Position numbers and translations under genes: made by a program. From positions 372,001 through 436,000 of the forward strand of contig JAQFVV010006707.1 in NCBI GenBank assembly GCA_028023455.1: a DNA stretch of 64,000 nt. Direction: 5' to 3'. Shown piece by piece: positions 12,699-23,452 of the stretch; within the stretch, counting starts at the first letter, position 1; every line of letters starts with the position of its first letter. The notes below the pieces were generated by a model. That model made no database searches and was not told where the DNA came from. It was given only the letters and a program-made list of their open reading frames with translations. The stretch is from Epiperipatus broadwayi (lineage: Eukaryota > Onychophora > Udeonychophora > Euonychophora > Peripatidae).

Positions 12699-14101
12699 CA
12701 TAAATATAGTGAGCCCCTGATCTTATGAAATATTTTTAATTGAATAAATTGTGCTGGAATTTTGTATAAATGAATTTAAACTAGTATTATAAATGAATGA
12801 TGGAAACTGAACCCAAAGGAAAACGTATTGCTTAAATAGTGAAAATTAAATTTGTATCATAAAACCTTTTAGGAAAGAAGTAATATGATAATATGTGAAT
12901 TACTGTCCTATATTGTGGAAATCCAATCTTAAAATAGCTAGAGATTAATTGTGTTTTAACTTAGTTGTTGCACCAAATATACATTAATATGTTAGATAGC
13001 TTCAATGATATTTTACCATGATCATGCATGTATTTTATTTTATATTTTCTCCTTTCAAAATGATTTATGTCTTTACTTCAGACAATTTACACTTCACACT
13101 TCATGGGAGGATAATTGCCAGCATTTCCAGTGTACCAAGAAAGACAATACATAAAATTTTTATTATTATTATATTTTTATTATTGTGTTATATTGTATTT
13201 TAATATATTAGTTAAGAGTTAAAAGTTGAAAAAGTTTTGAACCCATATTCAATCTAACTTAAAAGTTTACAAATAATTTGGTTTACTATAAAAATTGCTT
13301 AAGCTCATATATTTTATTTTTCTGTATTACAAATGCTAGGGAAGTATGATGTATGAAAGTGTTTACAAGATATTGCTATGCCAATAATTTAAATTAATAT
13401 TTTCAAGTTTATTTAATTTGTCATATTTCTTATTTTATTGCTATGCTCCGAAGTGTGAGTTAATGATGCCTATTTCTTAGTCTAGATAATTATTTTAAGT
13501 AAAATTTATTCTTAGTCATATGAGACTAACTGGTTCATGCATCAATAATATGACACCCTTCTTTATGCTATGTGAGAGTGCAAATGACCTCTGTTTGTTG
13601 AGGTTAGACTAGGTTTACCGCCTCAAAAAGGATTCAGATGGAGCATAGCTCTCTCTCGATAAATAATTTTATTTGAAAGTATTTTTAGAAGATCGTGGAC
13701 TTGATTCCAGCTCCAATATTTTTTATTGCTTCATAAGGGAAATATTTATGGTTGTAGTTTGAGGTGTTCTTAGCATGTCTCATAATATGTGCAGAGACGA
13801 GTTTCTCACATACTATGGCCTTCAGGAAGAAGGCAGCTTCTAAGGTTTATGCTAACACCAAGAAGTTATTATTATTAACTTAGTCTCTCTTACGAAAGTA
13901 ACAGTTTATCATTACCCAGGAGTGTATGGTAATTTCGTGTTTATTGCTTGTGCGGTCATTGCACACTAGTGAAAAGTAATTATTCGTTAGGGTCTAAATC
14001 TATCATATTCCTAAATTGATGTATTGTATAGCTAAGATTTGCTCTAGCTTGTGTGAGAACAGATCTTTCTTCTAAATTTATATTTATAAATTTGAATTCA
14101 G
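12699..14101. other. Non-coding spacer with an unidentified dispersed repeat fragment
   Basis: The segment at about 13537-13600 shares TGCATCAATAATATGA and following bases with 33384-33450, so both belong to an unidentified dispersed repeat. A less AT-rich stretch at 13570-13870 contains exon-like pieces, such as GTGCAG before AGACGAG near 13790, but no frame I can identify. Confidence 0.4.
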
Positions 14102-14155
14102 GCAAGCAGTACGCATCATACCCGGTTCAAGCAGAAGCAAGTAATCGCTGGACTG
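14102..14155 (+). CDS. Possible 54-nt internal exon
   Basis: A block of about 50% GC stands out in surroundings of about 25%. It is bounded by an AG acceptor (TTTGAATTCAG) and a GTAAGA donor. The length is a multiple of three. Two frames are open: one reads ASSTHHTRFKQKQVIAGL, the other KQYASYPVQAEASNRWT. I do not recognise either. No partner exon was found within the window. It may be a microexon of a gene with very long introns, or chance. Confidence 0.3.
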
Positions 14156-14964
14156 GTAAGAAAGGAATAATAAACTCATGTTGAGCTATAGCAATAGATA
14201 CGCGTGTGTGTATTAACATAGTTATTAAAATAGATTACATAATTATTAGCTGCAGTTTGAATACTAAGTTACGGGAATAATAGTTCACGAAATGCGTATA
14301 AAATTTACAAGTAAAAAGTTAAATTAACAATTTTTATTGTATTTAAGATAGGAGTTTCTTAAATACATAACTTTAGCATTTTGAAAATATAAATTTCTTA
14401 ATAAACGGAATAAAATAGTACATGAAGTTTTTATGGGCTTTAAGTTAATTAATACGGTTAGCAATAATGGTATTTTATATAATATTACTGAAGCACTACT
14501 TCAAATATAACCAAATAAATATTCGAAGATGTATTATGGGTCAAAATAATTATAAATTACTTAGTTTGTAAAATAGTAATTAGTCCCAAAACTTTTTATA
14601 ATCAAATTTATTACTGGGACAAGCTATATATTCGTTTCATTAAGTTTGTTTAAGTTCGCAATTGAAGCTAGTGTATATCCCCTTTTGTAAATAATTTAAA
14701 TTGTATCTCATAGTTTTCTTAATTCGGAATCGCTACAATATTAATTTGACTTGTAGTTTTTCTTTTCTTACACAATTGATAATAATTAGTTGTTGTTATA
14801 AAAACTTAAACTTGGGTCTGGTGTCCTATTTCATTTATCATTTGTTTTTGATCATATTAATAAAACTTGTATTTTTCTATGATATTATGACTGATTATTC
14901 TGAAAATTATTATTGCTATTTGGGCATTTCTTTATTCATTTATAGGTTTTAAAATAGTGTAGAA

Positions 14965-15460
14965 CAGGGATGGCCAACTTTTGTGTTCATAAGATGTACT
15001 TTTTATTTTAAAAATGCTTTGCGATCGATTTGTTGTCATAGGCGATCGTCTTGCTATAGGAGTAGTCTAATTAGAGAGAGGTGTGAAATACGTACCATTT
15101 TTATATATCTATCTAGTAAAAAATAACAATTATTTAATGGGACAAAAAACCCATGTCGGGGGAATTAAAGCAACATGAATAATTATTAACAATATTTATT
15201 AATTCAATTAGCTACATTAAATCAAGATTAAAAATATTATTTTCAATAATGGTACGACTTAATGGACTTCACCTATCTAGAATTGAAATAAAAATTAGAA
15301 CAAAAACAAAGATAATAAAAAAAAAAAAACAAATTGAAAATCTTGACTTAATTTGTTTTACTCGTTACCTGACAGCTCTTGACAGATTGGCCTCGCGGTC
15401 GACCAAAAATGGCTTTGCGATCGATCGGTGGATCACGATCGACTTGTTGGACATCTCTGA
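14965..15460. mobile_element. Non-autonomous hAT-type MITE
   Basis: The ends CAGGGATGGCCAAC (left) and, on the other strand, CAGAGATGTCCAAC (right) are imperfect terminal inverted repeats of hAT type. The flanks GTGTAGAA (14957-14964) and GTATAGAA (15461-15468) match at seven of eight positions, as expected for an 8-bp hAT target duplication. The interior has several GATCGATC/GCGATCG motifs near both ends and no transposase. The short frame at 15249-15479 is not a gene. Confidence 0.7.
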
Positions 15461-15967
15461 GTATAGAACATTGATTTAGCCATACTATATATTCATAATA
15501 TAAGTATTTGTAGGTTTATAGACTTCTACTTTAGAAATGATCATTTATTTTCACTTTAATAATAATTAATTTTTTGAATATTTTCTGTTTCGTGATTACG
15601 ATTAAGATTTGTACATTCACACAATAAATTAAAAGGCAAACTAATAAAGCTGAAAAAATTATGTAAAAAATTAAAAGAAAATAAACTTACAAAAAATTTA
15701 CCCATTAATTAAATCTGAAATGCTTTAAAAAGTCTTCCTTCATGTAATTACTATATCAGCCAGTAGCTCTAGTTATAATATTTGCTATTTCAGCTAATGC
15801 CATTTGTTGATTTAGTAATTTCATATTTACCACTTAAATTTCCACAATTATTATTATAATTTCACTTCAAAATTATTGTTTTGTTTTCTTCACTTAAAAA
15901 TTAATAAGTTTCCAAATTTTGCATGTATGGCTCATGACTTAATTTATTTTAGTGTGTGCATCTAAAA

Positions 15968-18701
15968 CAGAGATCCGCAACATTTTTTTTTTGTAAAGAA
16001 CCATTTTTAAAATTATATTTACCAAAATATATTTACAGATTCATAAATCATTAGCTTAAATTATGAAATATACATTTTTGAAAATTGAGCCTATATTTCA
16101 CTTGTATGAATAATAAAATTAAAATATATACTATATAAAAAAATAAGAAGAATATATAGTTTCTAATGAGATTTTTATTGCTGAATATATGAAGTAAGTT
16201 TTCCAAAATTCGATGAATAACATGAAACTGCATTTTCACACAAGAGTTCAGCTAATTTCTTAATTTATTTTTAAGAAAATTTATGTTGAAAATGTCTGTT
16301 TGCAAAAATATGTTGATGTGCAAATCAACAGAAATGCAAATGCATAAGTTTTAAATTAAATATAAGTATCAGGAAAATTGTTCCAAGTATCAAAAACAGC
16401 TTGATCTTGCCATTTAAGATTTTCCACCTCAGATCATTTTTGTTGTGCAGCAAAAGTAGATTTCTATCTCTCTAAACTTTCTAATTCATTTTTAAGATTT
16501 ACAAATTTTGAACTTCACATTTTTTTTGCTTTTTAATTCTGATAGTTCTGAGAGAAGAACGGCTTGAACAATATCACTAAAAGATGATACATTCAAATTG
16601 GTAGAAATAATTTTGAGTGGTCTCAATATAATGATAATGTGGCCTTTTCCTTTCTAAACTCTTTAAATCTCTCATGTAATTCCAATTTCACATTCACCAA
16701 TATTTGCACAAAATATGTTAAATCTATTGAAATATGATCTTGTTGATATTTATTCAACATAGGAAACTGTAGCAATGTGCCTTTCTCTAAATTTTCAGAA
16801 AGCAAGCATAAATTTTTGTTCAAAAGTAAGTACATTTCTTCTAAAAGCAAAATAACTCTATTTTCCTTATATTGCATTTTCTTATTTAGTGTGTTTAAAT
16901 ACGATATCATATCCACAATAAAATAAAATTTTTGTAACCATCATGATTATTGAGATCACCATATTTAAAATCTTTTTGGTTTAAAAATAATTTTATTTCT
17001 TCAATGCAAGCAGCAAATCACATTAACAATGCTTCTCTGGAAATTCACCTTTTATAGAGTAAAAAAAGATTAGAATATAGACTATTGACTTTTTAAAGAA
17101 GTTCACAAAGTTTCCAATGATATAGTATTCTTGCCATTATTTTCTTCACAGTTTGTACAACCAGGTCCATAATTAATGTTATTTCCTTGGAAATGTTTGT
17201 GAACAAAGTGCCTCTTGATGGATTATGCAGTGAAAAGAAAAAAAAAACCATCATGCATATTTGTTTTTTAAACATAGAAACAACATTTTTCTTTTCACAT
17301 TAGATACTTGGGTCTCCATCAGTTACAGTTGATACCCTTTATTTTAATACTCAATATTTTTACTTTTCAAATAATTGGTAACAATATATTCTATATTCTC
17401 ACTGAAAGTTTGTTCTATAAGTGACAGTATATTAAGTAACTCTTTTTGAGGCTCATCAGAGATAAAATATCTACAAATAAGTATAACCTGTGCAATATCA
17501 TTCATGTCATAAGATTCATCACAAGCAATAAAAAACCCAGGTGTTGAATTTAATCCATAATCTATATCTTCTGCCATGTAAACTGTTTTCTTTCTCATAG
17601 TGTTAGGAAAAATGGCATGACTTTAATTTTAGCAATTATTTTTGTTTTTTATTTTTTTTAAATCACAAAAGAGATATTCAGATATGTTAATAAAACAATC
17701 TTTCACAAAACTGACATCTGTAAAAGAGTTTCCCCATTTCACTATTTCTAGAGCAGTAACAGGCTACCAGTAGTTATATTATACTTGATTTTTCCATTTT
17801 GAAATTGAACCTTTATTTAAGTTAATTTTATGTTAAAGTTTTTCTATTGTCTTTCTTCTTTCTTCTCTCTCTCTCAATAAATGTTTGCAAAGGCTTCATG
17901 TTTATTTTTAAAATGTATTTGTACATTTGATTTTTTGTTATTAAAAAACTTTTCTTGACATAATAAACACACTTAAAATCCTCTTTAATTTGCAACAACT
18001 GCATAGGATTCAGTTCATTTACTTTTAAATTCTTGATTTTCTTGTTTTACTTTTCTCTTTTTTCCAGCCATATTAAATATTACCTTCAATAATATAAGTT
18101 CTTATTCAATATTTTTCTTTTTCACACTATAATATTCAATGAAATAAAGATGAATAAGTAAGAACCCTATAAATCTATCATACACCAAGTTGACATAATT
18201 GTTCATGTTGCCATTTTTAAATTAAATCAGACAGAAGAAACTGCAGTGGAGTATTTGCGATGGTTCATAAATCTGATTTTAAATTTGCCTTACAGTTGTG
18301 ACATGCCAACATAGGTTATATTTTTAGATGAAATCATGAGAGCCATAGTTAAAACTGTCCAAAAATGTTCACCAAATATTATGACAATACGACACTATCT
18401 CTTACATGCCATTTAATAAAGTGCTAAATTCTGCCTTTTCTAGGTTAGTTTGGTGTGTTTTTTTCAAGGCGATATATTTAATTATTATTATTATGTTTTG
18501 TTCTTATTCTGATAGTGAAGTGATTAGTAAAATTGAAAAGTCTTTAAAAGTATTAGTGAAGATTACGAGTTATGTTTTTCTTTTACTTAAATTTAAAATT
18601 TTATTTTGTTATAACTATATTATTTACCAGTTTAAAAAGAGCCACAATTATGAATTGAAAAATCCACATGTGGCTCTGAAACTGCAGGTTGCCAACTCCT
18701 G
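15968..18701 (-). mobile_element. Decayed hAT transposon (ZBED/GTF2IRD2-like transposase)
   Basis: The left end CAGAGATCCGCAAC and the right end (minus strand) CAGGAGTTGGCAACC form diverged hAT terminal inverted repeats. The flanking 8-mers ATCTAAAA and ATGTAGGA agree at five of eight positions, a weathered target duplication. The 2.7-kb interior carries a broken minus-strand transposase. Internal A/T expansions and many stops indicate an old insertion. Confidence 0.75.
16600..18071 (-). pseudogene. hAT transposase relic
   Basis: The frame starts at an ATG (18069-18071) reading MAGKKRK, then a degenerate BED-like zinc finger with paired Cys and His residues (about 17870-18000). At 17344-17598 it reads GFFIACDESYDMNDIAQ, matching the 'ALDESTDISDTAQ' block of the catalytic core in the ZBED/GTF2IRD2/FAM200 branch of hAT. 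At 16623-16916 it reads through the Leu-rich part of the insertion domain (LLQFPMLNKY, ELHERFKEFRK). The fragments lie in different frames with stops between them, and the C-terminal dimerisation region is not evident. It cannot encode a working enzyme. Family assignment is from remembered consensus. Confidence 0.65.
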
Positions 18702-19545
18702 ATGTAGGAGAATATGTTTAAACGAAATATCTACAATATTTCACTGCTAGAGATTTAGAAATTTCATGTTTAGTACTTTTATTTCTATTGTTTTATTAAA
18801 ATTTCAATTCTATTTTCTCTATTTTTTTAATATCAACCTAAATCAATTTTCAAATTCTACTTTTATAACTCATGATAAATATTATTACCGATCAAACATT
18901 TAGGACAAGACTTATAAAAAATGTACACATTTTTATTATTAAAGATAGATAAATGAAAGTGTAAGTCTTACATATCAAAGATATATGCCATTCTCGTGTT
19001 AATAGTATGCATTTGCATTTATTATATAAATAGCAATTTAGTTTAAAAGTGTTTGATTATACTGCTTATTCACTCTGTAAAATATTTTTTGTATTAGACC
19101 TCATTAAACAGAAAAGCCATTAAACTGGAAAAAAAAGTTATATAAATTTATTATAACCTAATTGTCCTTTAGTTATAGTTTCAATAATCGTTAAATCAGT
19201 TAATGTATTTTATATAATATTATATTTATACATATATAAACATCAAACTTTACACACCCATACATACATATAATTCAGTTCATTTGGAATGAAAATAAAA
19301 ACAAAATCAATTATAATTAAAAAAAAGTCTACAATAAAAATAAATTTATTATATACTAAGATAAATTAAAACTAATCAAAAAATATTTATGTAAACAGAA
19401 ATTCGGTGTTAAAAATTAAAGCTTATTTATTTTTACTTCACAAAAACAAAATTTAATAGATTACTTTAAAAAAAAAGTTATATATTTTTTTTAATTATTT
19501 GAAATAATAGTTTTATTTTACAAAAAAAAAAGTTTTTACATGACC
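18702..19545. other. AT-rich non-coding spacer
   Basis: Nothing recognised between the hAT element and the next hammerhead repeat; several A runs occur. Confidence 0.45.
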
Positions 19546-19835
19546 CACTACTCTCAGTGCCATCTCATATTGCTAACCTACCTGATCACACACATGTTGA
19601 AAAGATGAGCACTGATTATATATATATGTGTGAGGATAGTAATCTAGACCAACTGATGATTGCTGGTTTAGCATGAAATATGTATATTGGTGATTATTTA
19701 TATTTTTAATATGTGTGTGATCAGGTAGGTCAGCAATATGAGATGGCACTGAGAGTAATGAGTCATGTTAAAGTCTGAGTTCGAATCCCGCCTATATTAC
19801 ATATATAAATGCAGGTTTAAGCCTGTACAATGGAT
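19546..19835 (+). mobile_element. Hammerhead/B-box element, family 3, copy B
   Basis: The left 50 bp (about 19548-19600) is the reverse complement of the piece at about 19715-19762, so this is a fold-back copy whose left arm is truncated. The plus-sense unit contains a hammerhead motif, then the ATGTGTGTGATCAGGTAGG segment, AGTTCGAATCC (19778-19788, B-box-like) and GCAGGTTTAAGCCTGT, the same order as copy A. Confidence 0.7.
19639..19697 (+). ncRNA. Hammerhead ribozyme-like motif (family 3, copy B)
   Basis: Outer stem I GTAATC pairs with GATTAT; inner stem I CCAA pairs with TTGG. Core CTGATGA, stem II TGCT/AGCA (loop GGTTT), GAAA, stem III A-U and U-A with loop ATGT, cleavage triplet ATA. All core positions are intact. 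The stem III loop differs from copy A by two bases while the pairings remain. Confidence 0.65.
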
Positions 19836-21250
19836 TAAAAAAGCTTTTACTAAACTCATATTAAAAGCTATTTGAATTTTACTCTAGTTTCCTAAATGTT
19901 GAAAACATATTTAATAGTAATTCTAAATAATTAAATAACAGTTATTATTAAACCCTTCAAAAAAAAAATACTTACTGTTTTCTGTGATAAAAGTTTTCAT
20001 AAAAAGCTGAAAAATTATTAAAAATATGTCTTTGCAACGTTTCATTTTGTCACAGTAAATATTATTATCCTCATTTATTAATAATAAATTAATTGTACTC
20101 CAAAGTCACAAAGTTTATTCTGGGCAGTAATTATTTTAACTATAATACTTAGATCATAGAAACATTTCGAGAAGGAAGAATATAAATAGTGAAACAGGAT
20201 TGCAAAAGTGTAAAGTTTAAACCGTAGATAAAATAAACTATTATTTATTTTTGTATAAATATTTAAAAAAAAAAGATTTTTAAGATATATATATATATTA
20301 TGAAAACGGAATAAAAGCTAAATTAAGATAGAAACTAAAAAAAAATCATTGTCTTTATAATTTATTTAAAAATTTGTTTAAAAACTGGGAATGGTGCACT
20401 GAGAATTTAAAAAAAAATACAGTAGTAAAAAAAGACTTAAGCTGATTTTCATAATCTGAATAAGATCAATAAACTATTTAAAATATGAGTTGGTGAGGTA
20501 TTAAATTTATTTTCTAAGAACGCCATGAATATATATATATATATATATATATCATTACAATATTTATGTAAATGATACTAATAATCAAATTATTAGTTAT
20601 TTATGAAATCATTCAAAATTCAGTCAGAAAATGATAGATTGAGATGCCATCAATAAATCTTTTTTCACTTTAATACCTACCTTTTATATACATAGATACA
20701 TGCATATATGCACATAGCGGCTACTCATAAATGTTATGGCCATTACAATTCCAAAAATAATGAAAACCTGCTCTAGAAATGAAATTTGGAATAGAACAAT
20801 GCATCCACATGCAGCACAAGCTGGACATTTTGTGTTTGTGTGAGGTATTGCAGTGATTTCTTTTAATATCTTCAACTAGAACATTTTTCTTTCTGAAAAA
20901 ACAACACTATGTTTGATTGTAGCTCTCTGATGCATTCTATTATTTGTCATATTTTCCTTATGACATCTATTAATAATGTATTTCTTTGGAATATTTTTGA
21001 GATAATTATTATAATATAGACCGAGGCTGTCTTTTCATAAAACCCCTGCTCATCATATATCACATTTTAGGGAATCTTGTACTGTTTATTTGTTTTTGGG
21101 GGGCAATCCAATAAAGGTGTGATTGTATATTAGTAGATTTTATAGTATCACATCCTTCAAGTTAAAGAATAAAGTGACTGGTTTTATGATCTTGTATTTT
21201 TTTATATTTTATGGAGCATATTTAAGAGAAACTGTTTTAATGTTTAATAT
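19836..21250. other. AT-rich non-coding spacer; one Cys-containing minus frame
   Basis: Mostly simple sequence, with an (AT)n run at about 20529-20552. A minus-strand frame at 20684-20875 reads NTKCPACAACGC followed by a hydrophobic stretch, preceded by a possible acceptor (TTCTAG). It recalls the CPxC-plus-membrane layout of BRI3/LITAF-like proteins, too weakly to call an exon. Confidence 0.3.
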
Positions 21251-22700
21251 TGTGTCAATAAAAAAGGTAAAATAATAGTTCATTCTACATATATCAAACT
21301 TCCTCATGATAAAAATTCTCTATTTTTTAACTTCTTTAAAAGCAGTCCCAAACAGCACAATGAAGTCTGTGTTGTAGTTCAACATCTAAGTCCATCTTCC
21401 TCTTTATAAACCTATCAAGGTACTTACAAAATATATATCCAAATTAAAAGTTACTGATGATTTTTTGTAATCACCAATAAAGAATTTGAAATTTTTAAAC
21501 ATTAATGATTAAGCCAAAGATTTTAAATGTTGCATTCAAAATGGTAAGTACATTTTAGATATTGTTTTTTAAACTGGCAAAATAATACAATCAATAGCAT
21601 AATGTAAATCCAAAATCCAATAAAATGAAATTGTTCTTTTTGCTTTTAATGAAGATCAAATTAAAAATTCTACCATTAAATCTGTATCATAATTTCATTC
21701 CCATTTTTAAAGCCATTTACAAACAATTCCATGGCAACTATCATTAAACTCAAAAATATTGGAACAAGTAAACATCATAGTTTAATACCAATTTTAATTT
21801 CAACTGTCTCAGACTTTACACTTGTAATAATACACTTCCTTTCATTTCATCATGTACAAGCTCTATACTAGGAATAAATTTGGGTGAACATTCAAATTTA
21901 TTTAATATAATAAACTCTTTTCATTAATTGAATCAAATGCCTTAACTAAATTAATAAAAGCAATAAATAGGAAACTCTTTTGTTTCTTTCATTTTCTTGC
22001 ATTTGCCCGGTACAAAATTTATGTCTTGACAGTACATTTGCTGCTTTAAATAATAATTATATTCATAGATAGTTACAGCAGTTTTGTCTATTTTCTATAT
22101 TTTTATAAATTAAAACAATAGAATCATTTAAAAGATCAGATAGCACATCTTCATAGCTACAAATATTTCTAAAAAATGTCAGTATTTTTGATAATAACGT
22201 ATATTTTAAAACATTGCCAGGTATTTTATAAGGACTGTATTTATTTCACTTTTAATATAACAAATAATTGTTTTAACTTCACTAAGCTGGTTATATTTGT
22301 CCAAGTCAATTGAGTAATGTAAAATGAATATATTATTAAATCTCATTAATATAAAGATGACCAAAATGCTCCTTTAACGTGATCAAAATATCATTGTCAT
22401 CATATAAGAGTGCTAATTCTAGACTTAATAAATATATGCTTCTATTTCTGAGATCCATATGCAGCTGTCAGAGCATCAAAAATATCTACTGCAACCACAA
22501 CTGGTAAATGTATATTTTCTCCTTTTGCAGTTTTAATTCATCAATTATTTTAAGCTCTGTTGTCAGTCTTTGAATTTTTGCCTTCAGATCATCTTATTTA
22601 CTATAAAGTTTTATCTTTAATTTATTATTTTTCTAAGCAGAAAATGCTACATGTAATCTTTTAATCAAATCACTAATAATAATATTACATCAGAAACCCA
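21250..22700 (-). pseudogene. Decayed LINE reverse transcriptase
   Basis: Fragments of a minus-strand RT survive in the correct order. DVLSDLLNDSIVLIYKN and NRQNCCNY (about 22150-22070) match the 'W..G.I.PIYK..GNRxxCxNYRGI' block. LVKAFDSINEKSLLY (about 21950-21908) is the catalytic motif A block. The segment at about 21680-21600, DLMVEFLI then SLKAKR, precedes an LHYAIDCIIL block that stands for the 'LLFADDCAL' catalytic motif, with one Asp lost. Upstream (about 22500-22440) VVAVDIFDALTAAYGS resembles the linker before RT. Stops and frameshifts are frequent. The clade belongs to the large 'NCxNYRGISLL' LINE group; I cannot place it more finely. Confidence 0.6.
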
Positions 22701-23046
22701 ATCATGATTTTTATTTAGTAAACCCAATATTAGATTTACATATTCTCTAAGAGATTATGACAATCCTGGTGGATCAAATTAGCAATTAATTATTTAAAAG
22801 CTATTGAAATATGTTGCATAGTAATTGCATCATAAATAATTGGAATACATCATTACATACAATTCCTGATAATTAATAAATAGATGCTCTGAAACATGAT
22901 CAGGTTGTATGTGCAATTTCATATAATCAGAACAAATTATTAAAACAGGCAAAACTCTTCATACAGTAGTGGCACTCAGTGCCAACCAGAGTAATCAATG
23001 GATGCAGCAGGCTTGTGCATAAAAACCCCATCTATTGCCTATTCAT

Positions 23047-23101
23047 CCAATATCCCCAGACTAGTTTTTGGCTTGTGGTCTTCATCAGTGAAGAGCTTTG
23101 G
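23047..23101 (-). ncRNA. Hammerhead-like motif (family 1, copy 1 left)
   Basis: On the minus strand: CCAA outer stem I, inner stem I CTTCA opposite TGGGG (with G-U pairs), CTGATGA, stem II region AGACCACAAGCCA, AAAAC in place of GAAAC, TA loop, GTC. The G-to-A change in GAAAC should abolish activity. Confidence 0.5.
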
Positions 23102-23238
23102 ATCTGAGAGCACTGCACCTAGATCTTAGGATCTAATGCAACTCTCCAGCAGCCACCTTTTATCTCTACACAACAACAAAACTATAAGAACATAATTGAA
23201 AACACAATAATATTTTCAATCTAATAGTGCTCTCAGAT

Positions 23239-23293
23239 CCAAAGCTCTTCTCTGATGAAGGCTGCAAGTCAGAAACTTGTCTGGGGATATTGC
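23239..23293 (+). ncRNA. Hammerhead-like motif (family 1, copy 1 right)
   Basis: CTGATGA, stem II GGC/GTC with loop TGCAA, GAAAC, TT, GTC, then TGGGGATATTG. The core is complete; the base pair next to the core in stem I is a T-T mismatch. Confidence 0.55.
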
Positions 23294-23452
23294 ATGAATA
23301 GGCACTAGATTGCAAATTTTATGCACAAGCCTTCTGGCATCCATTGATTACTCTGGTTGGCTGTGAGAGGCACTACTGTATTGAGAGTTTTACCTGTTTT
23401 AATAACAGTAATGTGCTAGCATAAGAAATAGTGATCATGTAATATTTAGTGG

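Larger units (their letters stand above)
22939..23452. mobile_element. Hammerhead element, family 1, copy 1: inverted dimer
   Basis: The left arm (22939-23112, minus sense) begins TAAAACAGGCAAAACTC and the right arm (23228-23406, plus sense) ends with its reverse complement, with diverged pairing between. Both arms include a hammerhead core, CATTGATTACTCTGG-type sequence and the GCACAAGCC phrase. The segment after the right arm (GTGCTAGCATAAGAAATAGT, 23412 on) is the start of a following unit seen in other copies. No protein is encoded. Confidence 0.7.

Noticed and set aside
17450-17475. Minus-strand CTGATGAGCC as a hammerhead core
   Set aside because: It is part of the hAT transposase reading frame and no GAAA or stem II follows.
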